From Burkholderiaceae bacterium (lineage in GTDB: Bacteria > Pseudomonadota > Gammaproteobacteria > Burkholderiales > Burkholderiaceae_C), in NCBI GenBank assembly GCA_024235995.1, contig JACKLI010000001.1, forward strand, positions 248,001 to 312,000: a DNA stretch of 64,000 bases, in the 5' to 3' direction. Below, piece by piece: positions 1 to 7,670 of this stretch (positions are counted from its first letter, which is position 1; each line of letters opens with the position of its first letter). The notes below the pieces were generated by a model, which did not search any database, was not told the origin of the DNA, and was given only the letters and a program-made list of their open reading frames with translations. The position numbers and the translations under genes were made by a program.

Positions 1-1076
1 CCGAAGTACAGCGCGCCGTTGCGAGTCAGGGCCGTTACGCCGCCCCAGACCTGCTCGAACGCGAAGGAGCGCATGGACGAGTAGCGGCGGCGGTAGCAGT
101 CCTGCAGCATGGCGCGCACCGACCCCATATCCAGCTCCGACTCGTAGGAGTAAGCGCTGCGTACCATGAATCGACCCGAGGCCGTGCGGCGCAGGGTCGT
201 GCCCAGGCGATTGGCCGGGATGACGCCCCACTCGGGCGCATCGCCCAACTGGGACAGATCGTCCACGGGCAGCTTGGGGGTCAGGGCCGCGTAGGTGTAG
301 ATCGTGAACACCCGGTCGCGCGCCAGGCCCAGCCGGGTGGCGAAGCCGTTGTTGGCAATCACGACCCGGTCGGCCATGAGGGTGGCCGAGCGCGTGCGCA
401 CCTCGAACGGGCGGCGGCCGCGCGACAGCGCCAGCACCGGCTCGCCTTCCCACAACTGCACGTTGGCCGGCAGGTGATCGGCCAGGCCCCGCACCAGCGC
501 GGCCGGCTGCACGAAGATGTTGTTGTGGGAGTGGTAGCCGTAGTGGTAGTAGCGCGTGCCGAGGGCGGCCTGCAGTTGATCGGCGCCAAGCTCGCGGTAC
601 GCCACGCCCCACTGCTCGTATTGCCGCAGCGTCTCGCGCAGCCGCATTTCGCCATCGGGCGTGGCGGCGGCGTGGTACTTGCCCACCGGGTTCCAGCCGC
701 AGTCGATGCCGTGCTGGTCGACGAGTGACTTGAGCCAATCGATGCCGGTGTTGTAGAGCTTGATCTGCTTGCGCGCCACCTCCACCGGGCTGCCGTGGCC
801 GGACATGCCGGTGTTGTGCGGCAGGTTGATGAGAAACCCGGAGTTGCGCCCCGACGAGCCCTCGCCGATGGTGCTGGCGTCGATCAGCAGCACGCGGGCC
901 TGCGGCTGCAGCTCGGCGATGCGCCGCGCGGCGGCCAGCCCGGTGACGCCGGCGCCGATGACCACGGCCTCGAAGTGCCGCTCCTCGGGCGCCGCGGTGC
1001 GCGCCTGCCGGGCGGGCAGCAAGGCGTTCCAGCCGGACGCCGCCTGGTAGCGCGGGTAGGTGATGGGGTCGGTCAT
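1..1076 (-). CDS. FAD-dependent oxidoreductase (DAO family), 3' end outside the window
   Basis: About 358 codons are visible from ATG at 1076; the C-terminus lies beyond base 1. A Rossmann FAD-binding motif (GAGVTG) is at residues 41-46 after a hydrophobic strand, followed by ARRIAEL, and by a GEGSSGRNSG stretch typical of the D-amino-acid-oxidase/glycine-oxidase-like FAD family. These enzymes oxidise amines or amino acids with a flavin. The substrate is unknown. The gene follows an ABC importer on the same strand, so it may act on the imported compound. A MITE-like element now separates it from that operon. The start is favoured because it opens directly after the element's flank, but the Shine-Dalgarno sequence is weak. 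Confidence 0.85.
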   Translation of the reverse strand, partial: MTDPITYPRYQAASGWNALLPARQARTAAPEERHFEAVVIGAGVTGLAAARRIAELQPQARVLLIDASTIGEGSSGRNSGFLINLPHNTGMSGHGSPVEVARKQIKLYNTGIDWLKSLVDQHGIDCGWNPVGKYHAAATPDGEMRLRETLRQYEQWGVAYRELGADQLQAALGTRYYHYGYHSHNNIFVQPAALVRGLADHLPANVQLWEGEPVLALSRGRRPFEVRTRSATLMADRVVIANNGFATRLGLARDRVFTIYTYAALTPKLPVDDLSQLGDAPEWGVIPANRLGTTLRRTASGRFMVRSAYSYESELDMGSVRAMLQDCYRRRYSSMRSFAFEQVWGGVTALTRNGALYF

Positions 1077-1090
1077 CAAAAAACTTTCAG

Positions 1091-1324
1091 CCTAGAAACG
1101 GCAGTTGGATGCGCTTGCCGGTGCCGCTATCGGCGTGCCAGGCAAGGCGCGACAACGCAGCGGGCTGATGCCCGCAAGGCGGAGCAACGCCGCATGGCGC
1201 GTCGAGAGCGGTGCCGGCAAGTGCATAGCGTGCTCACCCGATAGGTGAGCGTGATCGGAGTTAGTGAAGTCAAGCATGGCGCTGCTTTCGAGAGGATGGC
1301 AAGCGGTCAACTGCCGTTTCTAGG
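1091..1324. mobile_element. MITE-like element with 17-bp perfect terminal inverted repeats and TTCAG target duplication
   Basis: CCTAGAAACGGCAGTTG at 1091-1107 is repeated exactly as its reverse complement at 1308-1324. The pentamer TTCAG lies immediately outside both ends (1086-1090 and 1325-1329), as expected of a target-site duplication. Inside are imperfect inverted arms (1114-1128 against 1207-1221, 13 of 15 matching) and a hairpin GCTCACC/GGTGAGC (1232-1250). No open frame inside looks like a transposase, so the element would need one supplied in trans. The right-hand TTCAG contains the stop codon of the neighbouring ATPase gene. Confidence 0.8.
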
Positions 1325-1325
1325 T

Positions 1326-2108
1326 TCAGTGAGACGTGGCTTCGAGGCTGCGCATCACCTCGGCCTGGACGGTTTTCCAGATCTGAGACTTGAGCTCGTT
1401 GTAGCGCGGCGAGAGCTGGACTTCGGCGTTGCGCGGCATCGGCAGGTCGTTGCGGATGTCGGTCACCACCCGCCCGGGCCGGGCACTCATGATGAGCATG
1501 CGGGTGGACAGCAGCAGCGCTTCATCGATGGAGTGCGTGATGAAGACGATGGTCTTCCTGCTCTTCTCGTAGATGCGCAGCAGCTCGTCCTGCAGCACCT
1601 GGCGCGTCATCGCGTCGAGCGCCGCGAAGGGCTCGTCCAGCAGGATGACGTCGGGGTCGTTGGCCAGCACCCGGGCGATCGACACACGCTGGCGCATGCC
1701 GCCGGACAGGGCGCTCGGGAAACGGTCCTCGAAGCCCTTGAGGCCCACCATCTCGACGAAGCGCTGCGCCACCTCGTTGCGCCTGGCCTTGGGCACGCCC
1801 TTCATCTTCAGGCCGAAGCCGACGTTCTCGAGCACCGTCAGCCAGGGAAACAGGGCGTACTGCTGAAACACCATGCCGCAGTTGGGATCGACCTTGTTGA
1901 CCGGCCTGCCGTTGACCACGATGCGGCCGGACGTGGGGTGGTCGAACCCGGTGATCAGGTTCAGCAGCGTGGATTTGCCGCACCCCGAAGCGCCCAGCAG
2001 CACCACGAACTCGCCCTGGGCCACGTCCAGATCGACCTGCTCGAGCGCCTGGAAGCTGCCGTAGTGTTTGGAGACGCCTTGAATGGAAATCATGGACGCG
2101 TTGCTCAT
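1326..2108 (-). CDS. NitT/TauT-family ABC transporter ATP-binding protein
   Basis: This 260-residue ATPase would energise a substrate-binding-protein-dependent importer (SsuB/TauB/NrtD type). Walker A is GASGCGKST at residues 39-47. The Q-loop (VFQQYALFPW), ABC signature (LSGGMRQR), Walker B (VILLDEPF) and the H-loop histidine (ITHS) follow in the expected order. The start overlaps the permease stop as ATGA (2105-2108), which indicates translational coupling. The stop codon at 1326-1328 lies inside the target duplication of the adjacent MITE. The ligand cannot be fixed from the sequence; alkanesulfonate, taurine, nitrate or a thiamine precursor are family options. Confidence 0.93.
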   Translation of the reverse strand: MSNASMISIQGVSKHYGSFQALEQVDLDVAQGEFVVLLGASGCGKSTLLNLITGFDHPTSGRIVVNGRPVNKVDPNCGMVFQQYALFPWLTVLENVGFGLKMKGVPKARRNEVAQRFVEMVGLKGFEDRFPSALSGGMRQRVSIARVLANDPDVILLDEPFAALDAMTRQVLQDELLRIYEKSRKTIVFITHSIDEALLLSTRMLIMSARPGRVVTDIRNDLPMPRNAEVQLSPRYNELKSQIWKTVQAEVMRSLEATSH

Positions 2109-2872
2109 TTCTGCCACCTCAGCACGCGGTGCTCGATCTGCCGGAACACGAAGTCGGTGATGAGCACCGTGACGCTGATCAGCACCATGCCCAGCACCAC
2201 CACCTCGGTCTGGAAGAATTCCTTGCCGTTCATGATCAGAAAGCCCAGGCCCTCGCGTGCGGCGACCAGCTCGGCCGAGATCACGCAGGTCCAGGCCAGC
2301 CCCAGGATCACCTTCATGCCGCTGAGAATCTGCGGCAGGCTGCCCGGGAGAATCACTTCCTTCATCACCTGCCATCGGCTGGCGCCCAGGTTCTGGGCGG
2401 CGCGGATGAGCAGGGGGTCGATGTTGCGCGTGGCCTCGATCACGTACACCAGCGCGGGCGCGAAGGTGCCCATGAACACGATGCTGTACTTCTGCGTCTC
2501 GGTGATGCCGAACCACAGCAGCGACAGGGGAATCCAGCTCATGGAGGGCAGCGGCCGCAGGAACGACAGCAGCGGGTCGAACGCGGCGCGGGCGTAGGTG
2601 GAGGTGCCCAGCACGATGCCCAGCGGGATGGCCACCAGGGCGGCGGCGAGAAAGCCCGTCATCACGCGCCGCGCCGACGCCAGCACCTGGCCCAGCAGGG
2701 TGCCCTGCTCGGCCATGGCCCACCCCTTGGCCAGCACGGCGCTGGGCGGAGGCAGAAAGATCGGATCGACCAGCCCGGTGCGGCACACCAGCTCCCAGAT
2801 GGCCAGGAAGACAAGCACGGACAGCGCGCTGGTGGCCAGCAGGGACGCCCGGGGCGGGTTCTTGGGGTTCAC
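2105..2872 (-). CDS. NitT/TauT-family ABC transporter permease
   Basis: The product is 255 residues, the usual size for SsuC/TauC permeases of the BPD_transp_1 family. Six or so hydrophobic segments are visible, and an EAA-type loop occurs around EATRNIDPLLIRAAQNLGAS, the contact with the ATPase. The start is GTG at 2872. The alternative would be an internal methionine, but the GTG gives the standard length and N-terminal transmembrane helix. The gene is 18 bases downstream of the substrate-binding protein gene and overlaps the ATPase gene, forming one operon. Confidence 0.92.
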   Translation of the reverse strand: MNPKNPPRASLLATSALSVLVFLAIWELVCRTGLVDPIFLPPPSAVLAKGWAMAEQGTLLGQVLASARRVMTGFLAAALVAIPLGIVLGTSTYARAAFDPLLSFLRPLPSMSWIPLSLLWFGITETQKYSIVFMGTFAPALVYVIEATRNIDPLLIRAAQNLGASRWQVMKEVILPGSLPQILSGMKVILGLAWTCVISAELVAAREGLGFLIMNGKEFFQTEVVVLGMVLISVTVLITDFVFRQIEHRVLRWQK

Positions 2873-2890
2873 CTTGTGCTTCCCGCCGCG

Positions 2891-3874
2891 TCAGATGAAG
2901 GACGCATCCACCCAGTCCTTGACCTGGGGCGCCTTGTCGATCTGCTTGTGCTGCACCAGCATCTCGGCCAGCTGCTGCAGGCCATCGACGAACGGACCCT
3001 TGAGCAGCTCCTGCTGGCGGGCGGCACCATACCAGTCGGCGCCCCTGACGGCGGCCAGCTGGTCTTCGGCCGACAGGTTGGTCAGTTTCATCAGCGGCTG
3101 CACGGCCGCGTCCGGCTTGTCGCGCAGCAGGTCGCAGGCCTGGAAATAGGCCTTCAGATAGGTCTTGACGAGCTCCTTGTTGCCGTCGGCAAAGGCGCGG
3201 CGCACCACCAGCACGTCCGGCCCCGGCGTCACGTGGCTGGACTTGTAGAGCGAGAAGGCCGTGTCGTCGGCCAGCAGGCTCACCCCGGGCTGCTTGCGGA
3301 TGGCGTCGAACTGCGGCGTCCAGGCCGCGGCGGCGTCGATCTGGCCGGCCTGCATGGCCGCGGGCAGCTCGGGGGCCGGCACGTTCAGCACCGTCACGTC
3401 GGCGTCCTTGAACCCGGCCTTGCTCAGCACGTCCAGCACCAGCAGGTGCGCGCTGGAGGCAAAGGTGACGCCGACCTTCTTGCCCTTCAGGTCGGCCACC
3501 GACTTGATGCCGCCGCGCCCCAGCAGCCCTTCGACACGGCCGAAGGACTCGGGAATGCCGATGATGGAGAACTGCCTGGCGCCGCGCGCCATCAGGGCCA
3601 TGGCCGAGACGATGCCGGTGCAGGCGATGTCGATGCCCCCCGACATGAGCGCGGTCAGCCGCGCCGACGAGGTGCCGAACGACTCCCAGCTCTGCTCGAT
3701 GCCGGCGCTCTTGAAAGTGCCATCGCTCATGGCCAGGTACGCCGGGTAGTGCCCCAGCCAGGCCGAGCCGCCGTACCTGACGGCCTGCGGGGCCGCCCAT
3801 GCGGGCAAGGGGGCGGCGCAGGCCAGGCTGCCGGCGGCGCAGGCGCCGATGAAATGGCGGCGGTTCAGGGTCAT
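2891..3874 (-). CDS. ABC transporter substrate-binding protein (NMT1/SsuA-like), Tat-type signal
   Basis: This 327-residue protein would capture the ligand in the periplasm and deliver it to the adjacent permease. The N-terminus NRRHFIGA followed by a hydrophobic stretch ending AWA resembles a twin-arginine signal peptide cleaved near residue 27. The mature part has the NMT1/THI5-like fold signatures, including GGIDIACTG and an aromatic-rich YGGSAWLGHYPAYLAM segment early in the mature part. An AAGGAGA ribosome binding site precedes the ATG at 3874. It is the first gene of the importer operon, 25 bases from the end of a LysR gene transcribed in the same direction. Confidence 0.9.
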   Translation of the reverse strand: MTLNRRHFIGACAAGSLACAAPLPAWAAPQAVRYGGSAWLGHYPAYLAMSDGTFKSAGIEQSWESFGTSSARLTALMSGGIDIACTGIVSAMALMARGARQFSIIGIPESFGRVEGLLGRGGIKSVADLKGKKVGVTFASSAHLLVLDVLSKAGFKDADVTVLNVPAPELPAAMQAGQIDAAAAWTPQFDAIRKQPGVSLLADDTAFSLYKSSHVTPGPDVLVVRRAFADGNKELVKTYLKAYFQACDLLRDKPDAAVQPLMKLTNLSAEDQLAAVRGADWYGAARQQELLKGPFVDGLQQLAEMLVQHKQIDKAPQVKDWVDASFI

Positions 3875-3899
3875 GGTTGTCTCCTTGGGTGGTTAAAAC

Positions 3900-4862
3900 T
3901 CAGCACAGGGCGATGCTGTTGCGCAGCCAGGGGATGTGCCCCCGGATGGCGGGAAAGATTTCGTCGTCCAGCACCTTGCGGCTGGCCTGAAAGAAGGTGC
4001 CCGCCATGTCCTCGTACTCGCCTTCGCGCGAGAGCTGGTGGATGGTGCGGCTCAGCGGCGGGCCGGGCAGGGGCAGGGCGGCCACCTGGCCCAACCAGGC
4101 GCGGCCCTGCAGCACGCACAGCGGCGTGGTGATGCTCCAGCCCAGGCCCGCGGCCACCATGGCCATGACAATGTCGGCCGAATCGATCTCCAGCGACGGC
4201 AGCGGCGTGTGGCCCACGCGCCGCAGGTGCCGCTCGATCATGGCGCCGAAGTGCGAGCGCGCGCTGAAGCGGATGAACGGCGCGCGCTGGGCCATCTGGA
4301 TCAGATCGATTTTTTCGAATTCCTTTTTGCGCGCGGCCGGCACCACCACGATGAAGGGCTCGGTGAAGATGGTGCGGCGGATGATGCGATCCACGTCCTC
4401 GAGCGTGTCGGAGGTGACGATCAGATCGAGCTGGCGGCTCAGCAAGGCCTGCGCATGACTGTTCGCCAGACCGGACCACAGCAGCAGTTGGCTGGCCGCC
4501 GAGTTGACGCACTTGATGATGCCCGGGCCCGCGGTGGCGGCCACCGAATCGATCATGCCCACGCGGATGGCGGGCCGGCTGGCCAGGTCGGCCTCGCGCA
4601 CATGGGCCACCAGGCGGTCCATGTCGCTGACGATCAGGCGCGCGCGCCGGCTCAGGGCAATGCCGGCCGCAGTCAGCTTGAAAGGACGCTGGGAGCGGTC
4701 GAAGACCTGCGTTTCCAGGATCTGCTCGATCTGGCCAATGGCTTGCGAGACGGCCGACTGCGTGATGCCGAGCTGGCTGGCCGCGCGCGACAGCGTCCCG
4801 CTCTGGGCGGCTGCCTCAAAGATGCGCAGGACACGGACGTCGAGCCCGCTGGCAGTTTTCAC
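3900..4862 (-). CDS. LysR-family transcriptional regulator upstream of ABC importer
   Basis: The product has 320 residues. An N-terminal winged helix-turn-helix (FEAAAQSGTLSRAASQLG, then ITQSAVSQAIGQIE) is followed by the periplasmic-binding-protein-like effector domain. The start used is GTG at 4862. It has no separate Shine-Dalgarno, so a start slightly upstream or downstream is possible. The gene reads towards the importer genes, so it could be co-transcribed with and control them. A nested palindrome directly upstream (4862-4912) looks like its own operator. Confidence 0.88.
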   Translation of the reverse strand: MKTASGLDVRVLRIFEAAAQSGTLSRAASQLGITQSAVSQAIGQIEQILETQVFDRSQRPFKLTAAGIALSRRARLIVSDMDRLVAHVREADLASRPAIRVGMIDSVAATAGPGIIKCVNSAASQLLLWSGLANSHAQALLSRQLDLIVTSDTLEDVDRIIRRTIFTEPFIVVVPAARKKEFEKIDLIQMAQRAPFIRFSARSHFGAMIERHLRRVGHTPLPSLEIDSADIVMAMVAAGLGWSITTPLCVLQGRAWLGQVAALPLPGPPLSRTIHQLSREGEYEDMAGTFFQASRKVLDDEIFPAIRGHIPWLRNSIALC

Positions 4863-4912
4863 CTCGTTTCCAATCGATTATCAGAATTTATTCTGATGCT
4901 ATCGAAACGAGG
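4862..4912. promoter_or_regulatory. Nested palindrome, candidate LysR operator
   Basis: CCTCGTTTC (4862-4870) pairs with GAAACGAGG (4904-4912). Within it lies an 18-bp palindrome ATCAGAAT-TT-ATTCTGAT (4880-4897). It sits at the 5' end of the LysR gene at 3900-4862, in an AT-rich gap that contrasts with the surrounding GC-rich DNA. LysR proteins bind dyads with T-N11-A character, so autoregulation is a reasonable inference. Confidence 0.55.
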
Positions 4913-4977
4913 TTGAATTGGATATTCAATTAATTAAAACTAATATTTAATATCAAAAATGGGAACAAACCGCGCCA

Positions 4978-5910
4978 TCAACGGCAATCGGCATGACGCG
5001 CCGGCTTGGCGGCCTCGGCCTGCCTGAAGGCCTGGGCGAATTCCTCCAGGTGCGCCAGCAGCGCGCGCAGCGCCGCGCTGTTGTGGCGCCGCTGCATGTA
5101 GACCACGTGCAGCCAGACATCGGCGGGTGAGAACGCCTCCAGCGCGCTCTCCAGCTCGCCGCGCTCGAGGTGCGGCGCCAGCGCGCGGCGCGCACCCCAG
5201 ATCACGCCCAGGCCCTGCATCGCCAGGGCGATCAGGGGGGTTTGGCTGGTGGCGGCAAAGCGCGGCTGCAGCGCCAGCTCCAGCGGCTTGCCCTGCACGC
5301 TGAACTGCCAGCGCGGCGCCTCGCCGTACAGGTTGTGGGCCAGCTGCGCGTGCGTGAGCAGATCGCGCGGATGGCTGGGCTTGCCGTGCTCGCGCCAGTA
5401 CGCCGGCGCGGCGGCGGCCACGAAGTCGATCGGCACCAGGCGCCGCACGATCTGGTTGGCGTCGTCGATCGGACCGATGCGAAACGCCAGGTCGACTCCC
5501 TCCTCGACCAGATTGAGCACGCGGTCGGTCACGTGCAGGTCCAGGGTCACCTCGGGGTACTGCAGCATGAACTGGCCCAGCAGGGCCGGCAGGTCGGTCT
5601 GCATCAGCGCGTGCGGGGCCGTCAGCTGCAGCCGCCCGCTGGGGCGCGTGGCGCGCTGGTGCAGCTCGCCCTGGGTCAGATCGATCAGCTCCAGCAGCGC
5701 GCCGCTGCGCTCGAACAGCAGCTGCCCAGCGTCGGTCAGCGACACCTTGCGCGTGGTGCGGTTGAACAGGCGCAGGCCGAAGCGCGCCTCCAGCTGCGCG
5801 ATCGACTTGCTGACGCTGGCCGGCGACACGCCCTGCGCGCGCGCCGTGGCCGAGAAGCTGCCGCGCCGGGCGACTTCGCGGAAGGTCTGGATGAGGTCGA
5901 GGGAGTCCAT
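4978..5910 (-). CDS. LysR-family transcriptional regulator, copy A of duplicated cassette
   Basis: The protein starts MDSLDLIQTF at 5910 and is 310 residues long. The winged helix-turn-helix is at residues 1-60 (GSFSATARAQGVSPASVSKSIAQ), with the effector-binding domain after about residue 90. It is divergently transcribed from the DUF4148 gene at 6079. A second, almost identical copy lies at 34206-35165. The only residue changes noticed up to the point where the duplication ends are Val/Ile, Glu/Ala and Ala/Thr exchanges. This copy ends RHADCR because the duplicated block stops at 4991, a few codons before the stop. Longer starts are possible, but the MDSLDL start fits the family. Confidence 0.92.
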   Translation of the reverse strand: MDSLDLIQTFREVARRGSFSATARAQGVSPASVSKSIAQLEARFGLRLFNRTTRKVSLTDAGQLLFERSGALLELIDLTQGELHQRATRPSGRLQLTAPHALMQTDLPALLGQFMLQYPEVTLDLHVTDRVLNLVEEGVDLAFRIGPIDDANQIVRRLVPIDFVAAAAPAYWREHGKPSHPRDLLTHAQLAHNLYGEAPRWQFSVQGKPLELALQPRFAATSQTPLIALAMQGLGVIWGARRALAPHLERGELESALEAFSPADVWLHVVYMQRRHNSAALRALLAHLEEFAQAFRQAEAAKPARHADCR

Positions 5911-5921
5911 GGCCACATTAT

Positions 5922-5934
5922 TTCCGATATGGAA
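5922..5934. promoter_or_regulatory. Inverted repeat TTCC-GATAT-GGAA, candidate LysR binding site (copy A)
   Basis: The dyad lies 12 bases upstream of the LysR ATG in the divergent LysR/DUF4148 intergenic region and has the T-N11-A form usual for LysR regulators. The same dyad is kept in copy B. A second dyad (GGAAC, 10 bases, GTTCT) overlaps it. Confidence 0.45.
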
Positions 5935-6078
5935 CAAGTGAAATCGTTCTGAAGGGCTTTTTTAAACACCGCGATCGGCACAAACTACGTTCCATCGAAG
6001 GCCGCAACACACACACCTTCGAGCCCCGCACGGCCGGTCGGCCGCGGGGATCAACGTACCGATATGAAGGAATGCATC

Positions 6079-6381
6079 ATGAAAAAACTCAACGCCTCCA
6101 TCGCCGCCGCCGTCCTGCTGCTGTCGGGCAGCGCCTTTGCCGGCTCGCTGCAGCCGGCCGCCGGTGAAGCGCCGTTTGCCGGCCAGGCCGTGGTGTTGAA
6201 CAGCTCGCTGCAACGCCAGGACGTGCGCGCCGACGCCGCGCGCCAGCTGCCGGCCGCCGGCGAGATGAGCGCCCAGGCCACACCCGAGCCCACCAGCACC
6301 GTGACGCGCGCCGAAGTGCGCGAGGCCACGCGCCAGGCGCTGGCCAACGGCTTTCACCTGGCCGTCGGCGAAGCCGCCTGA
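6079..6381 (+). CDS. DUF4148-type small secreted protein, copy A
   Basis: The product has 100 residues with a Sec signal peptide (MKKLNAS, hydrophobic core, cleavage after SAFA). The mature part is about 80 residues and ends in a TRAEVREATRQALANGF segment like the conserved motif of DUF4148 proteins, which are common in Burkholderiales and of unknown function. AAGGA lies seven bases before this ATG, which favours it over the ATG at 6064. Copy B (33738-34040) encodes the same mature protein but uses GTG at this position. It is divergent from a LysR gene that probably controls it. Confidence 0.85.
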   Translation: MKKLNASIAAAVLLLSGSAFAGSLQPAAGEAPFAGQAVVLNSSLQRQDVRADAARQLPAAGEMSAQATPEPTSTVTRAEVREATRQALANGFHLAVGEAA

Positions 6382-6388
6382 TGCCGCG

Positions 6389-6408
6389 CTCCGGCCCGCG
6401 GGCCGGAG
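6389..6408. repeat. Perfect GC-rich palindrome after DUF4148 gene
   Basis: CTCCGGCCCG followed by its exact reverse complement lies between the DUF4148 stop codon and the terminator. It would form a strong hairpin in the 3' end of the transcript. The counterpart in copy B differs by one base in each half. Confidence 0.6.
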
Positions 6409-6420
6409 ATACCGCCCCAA

Positions 6421-6453
6421 CCCCGCTGGCGCGCCCGTGCCGGCGGGGTTTTT
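6421..6453 (+). terminator. Rho-independent terminator of DUF4148 gene, copy A
   Basis: CCCCGCTGGC pairs with GCCGGCGGGG across an 8-base loop and is followed by TTTTT. The structure is duplicated at 33663-33695 on the other strand. Confidence 0.85.
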
Positions 6454-6491
6454 GGCTTTCGGGCGCTCAGTTCGTCAACGCGCCAACGCTC

Positions 6492-7607
6492 TCAGGACGA
6501 GCCTTCGTCGTCGCGCTCGTGGCTGAGGTAGTGCCGGCGCCAGAACAGCACCACGATGGCCAGGGCCAGCGCCAGCAGCAGGGCCAGCGCCACCCACATG
6601 CCCGGGCCGCTGTGGATCAGCGGCAGGTGGTCGAAGTTCATGCCGAAGAAGCCGGTGAACAGGTTCAGCGGCAAAAACACCGCCGTGATGGCCGTCAGCG
6701 TGCGCATGATGTCGTTGGTGCGCTGGCCCTGGGCGTTGAAGTGGATCTGCACCGCGGTCTCGGCCGACTGCTCCAGGCGCCGCGCGTGGTGCAGCACGCG
6801 GTCGATGTGCTCCATCACGTCGCGGGCGCGCGCCACCAGGCCATCGCGCCGGTGCAGCGCCAGCGCGGTGTCGGCGCCCCAGTCCGCCAGCGGCTGCTCG
6901 CGCAGCGCGTCCAGCCATTCCTGCATCGCGTCCTGCTGCTCCTCGCACAGCTCCTGCAGCCAGCCGAGCTGCTGGCGCGCCTGCATCAGCGCCGGCCAGG
7001 CCTGGGCGGCGGGGCGCTGGCGCAGCAGCAGGTGCTGCGCGGCCTCCAGCCGGCGCGTCAGCGCCTTGCGCAGTTCCAGGTAGCTGTCGACCATGACGTT
7101 GATCAGCCGCAGCGCCAGGTCGACCGGGCTTTGCGGCAGGCGCGAGCGCGCGCTGGCGGCGTCCACGCTCAGGCGCGCGTCGGTGGCCAGGCGCTCGATG
7201 AAGCCGACGGCCACGGGGCAGCCGGCGGGGTGCACGCTGACCAGCAGGCCGTCGAACACGGCAAAGCCGACCGCGCGCGAGTCGATGCGGGCGGCCGCGT
7301 CGGGGGCGTCGCCCGCGGCGGCCGTCGCGCGCGCTTCCTCGGCCGTGGCCAGGCGCCGGAAGATCACGCGGTCGTAGACCGAGGTGGCGTCGAAGTGCGA
7401 GGGATGGGCCTCGTTGGCCAGGTCGCGCGCGTGCACGTCCAGCAGGGCCGAGCCGCCCAGCCGCTGCGCCAGCGCCTGCTGCTCGGGCAGGGTGGCGGCG
7501 TACTCGGCGCGCTCCAGGTACACCCACACGAAGCCGTCGGCCGGCGGCTGCGCCGGCACGGTGTCGACGAAGCGCAGGCTGCCGGCGGTGAACTCGACGA
7601 TGTGCAC
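6492..7607 (-). CDS. CorA-like magnesium transporter family protein
   Basis: The protein has 371 residues from GTG at 7607. A long soluble, helical N-terminal domain is followed by two C-terminal membrane helices, with the CorA signature GMN in FFGMNFDHLPL just before the last helix. CorA-family proteins form pentameric Mg2+ (or Zn2+/Co2+) channels in the inner membrane. An open frame extends upstream to 7694, but that part would overlap hemB and is made of a dispersed repeat, so the GTG start is preferred. It is divergent from the other CorA homologue at 22853-23839 and belongs to the ZntB/CorA type; which metal it carries is not decidable here. Confidence 0.85.
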   Translation of the reverse strand: MHIVEFTAGSLRFVDTVPAQPPADGFVWVYLERAEYAATLPEQQALAQRLGGSALLDVHARDLANEAHPSHFDATSVYDRVIFRRLATAEEARATAAAGDAPDAAARIDSRAVGFAVFDGLLVSVHPAGCPVAVGFIERLATDARLSVDAASARSRLPQSPVDLALRLINVMVDSYLELRKALTRRLEAAQHLLLRQRPAAQAWPALMQARQQLGWLQELCEEQQDAMQEWLDALREQPLADWGADTALALHRRDGLVARARDVMEHIDRVLHHARRLEQSAETAVQIHFNAQGQRTNDIMRTLTAITAVFLPLNLFTGFFGMNFDHLPLIHSGPGMWVALALLLALALAIVVLFWRRHYLSHERDDEGSS

Positions 7608-7610
7608 GGA

Positions 7611-7670
7611 TTTGAATCGAATGGGCCTTTGGCCGGCGCAGGACAAGCGCAAGTCGCTATTTGTTTTGTA
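7611..7670. repeat. Dispersed Comamonadaceae-type repeat, overlapping hemB stop
   Basis: Read on the minus strand the segment carries ATAGCG, CTTGCGCTTGTCC, GGCCAAAGGCC and ATTCAAA, the shared landmarks of the repeat family seen at nine or more sites in this window. It encodes the last codons and stop of hemB. Confidence 0.65.

Larger units (their letters stand above)
4991..6470. repeat. 1.48 kb inverted duplication, copy A
   Basis: This block matches the reverse complement of 33646-35125 almost base for base, from GCATGACGCG at 4991 to GGGCGCTCAG ending at 6470. It contains the LysR gene, the divergent intergenic region, the DUF4148 gene and its terminator. Differences seen are a few substitutions, a short CA-repeat length change near 6005 and a small indel in the terminator spacer. 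No transposase, terminal inverted repeat or target duplication was found at its ends. Confidence 0.9.

Noticed and set aside
1091..1324. Small genes inside the MITE-like element
   Set aside because: Open frames there are short, cross the terminal repeats and resemble no protein.
2109..3800. Extension of the ABC ATPase frame to 824 codons
   Set aside because: The added part overlaps the permease and binding-protein genes in another frame. The ATG at 2108 gives the family length and an ATGA overlap with the permease.
4991..6470. LysR/DUF4148 cassette as an insertion sequence
   Set aside because: No transposase, no terminal inverted repeats and no flanking target duplication were found at either copy. 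It is treated as a duplication of unknown mechanism.
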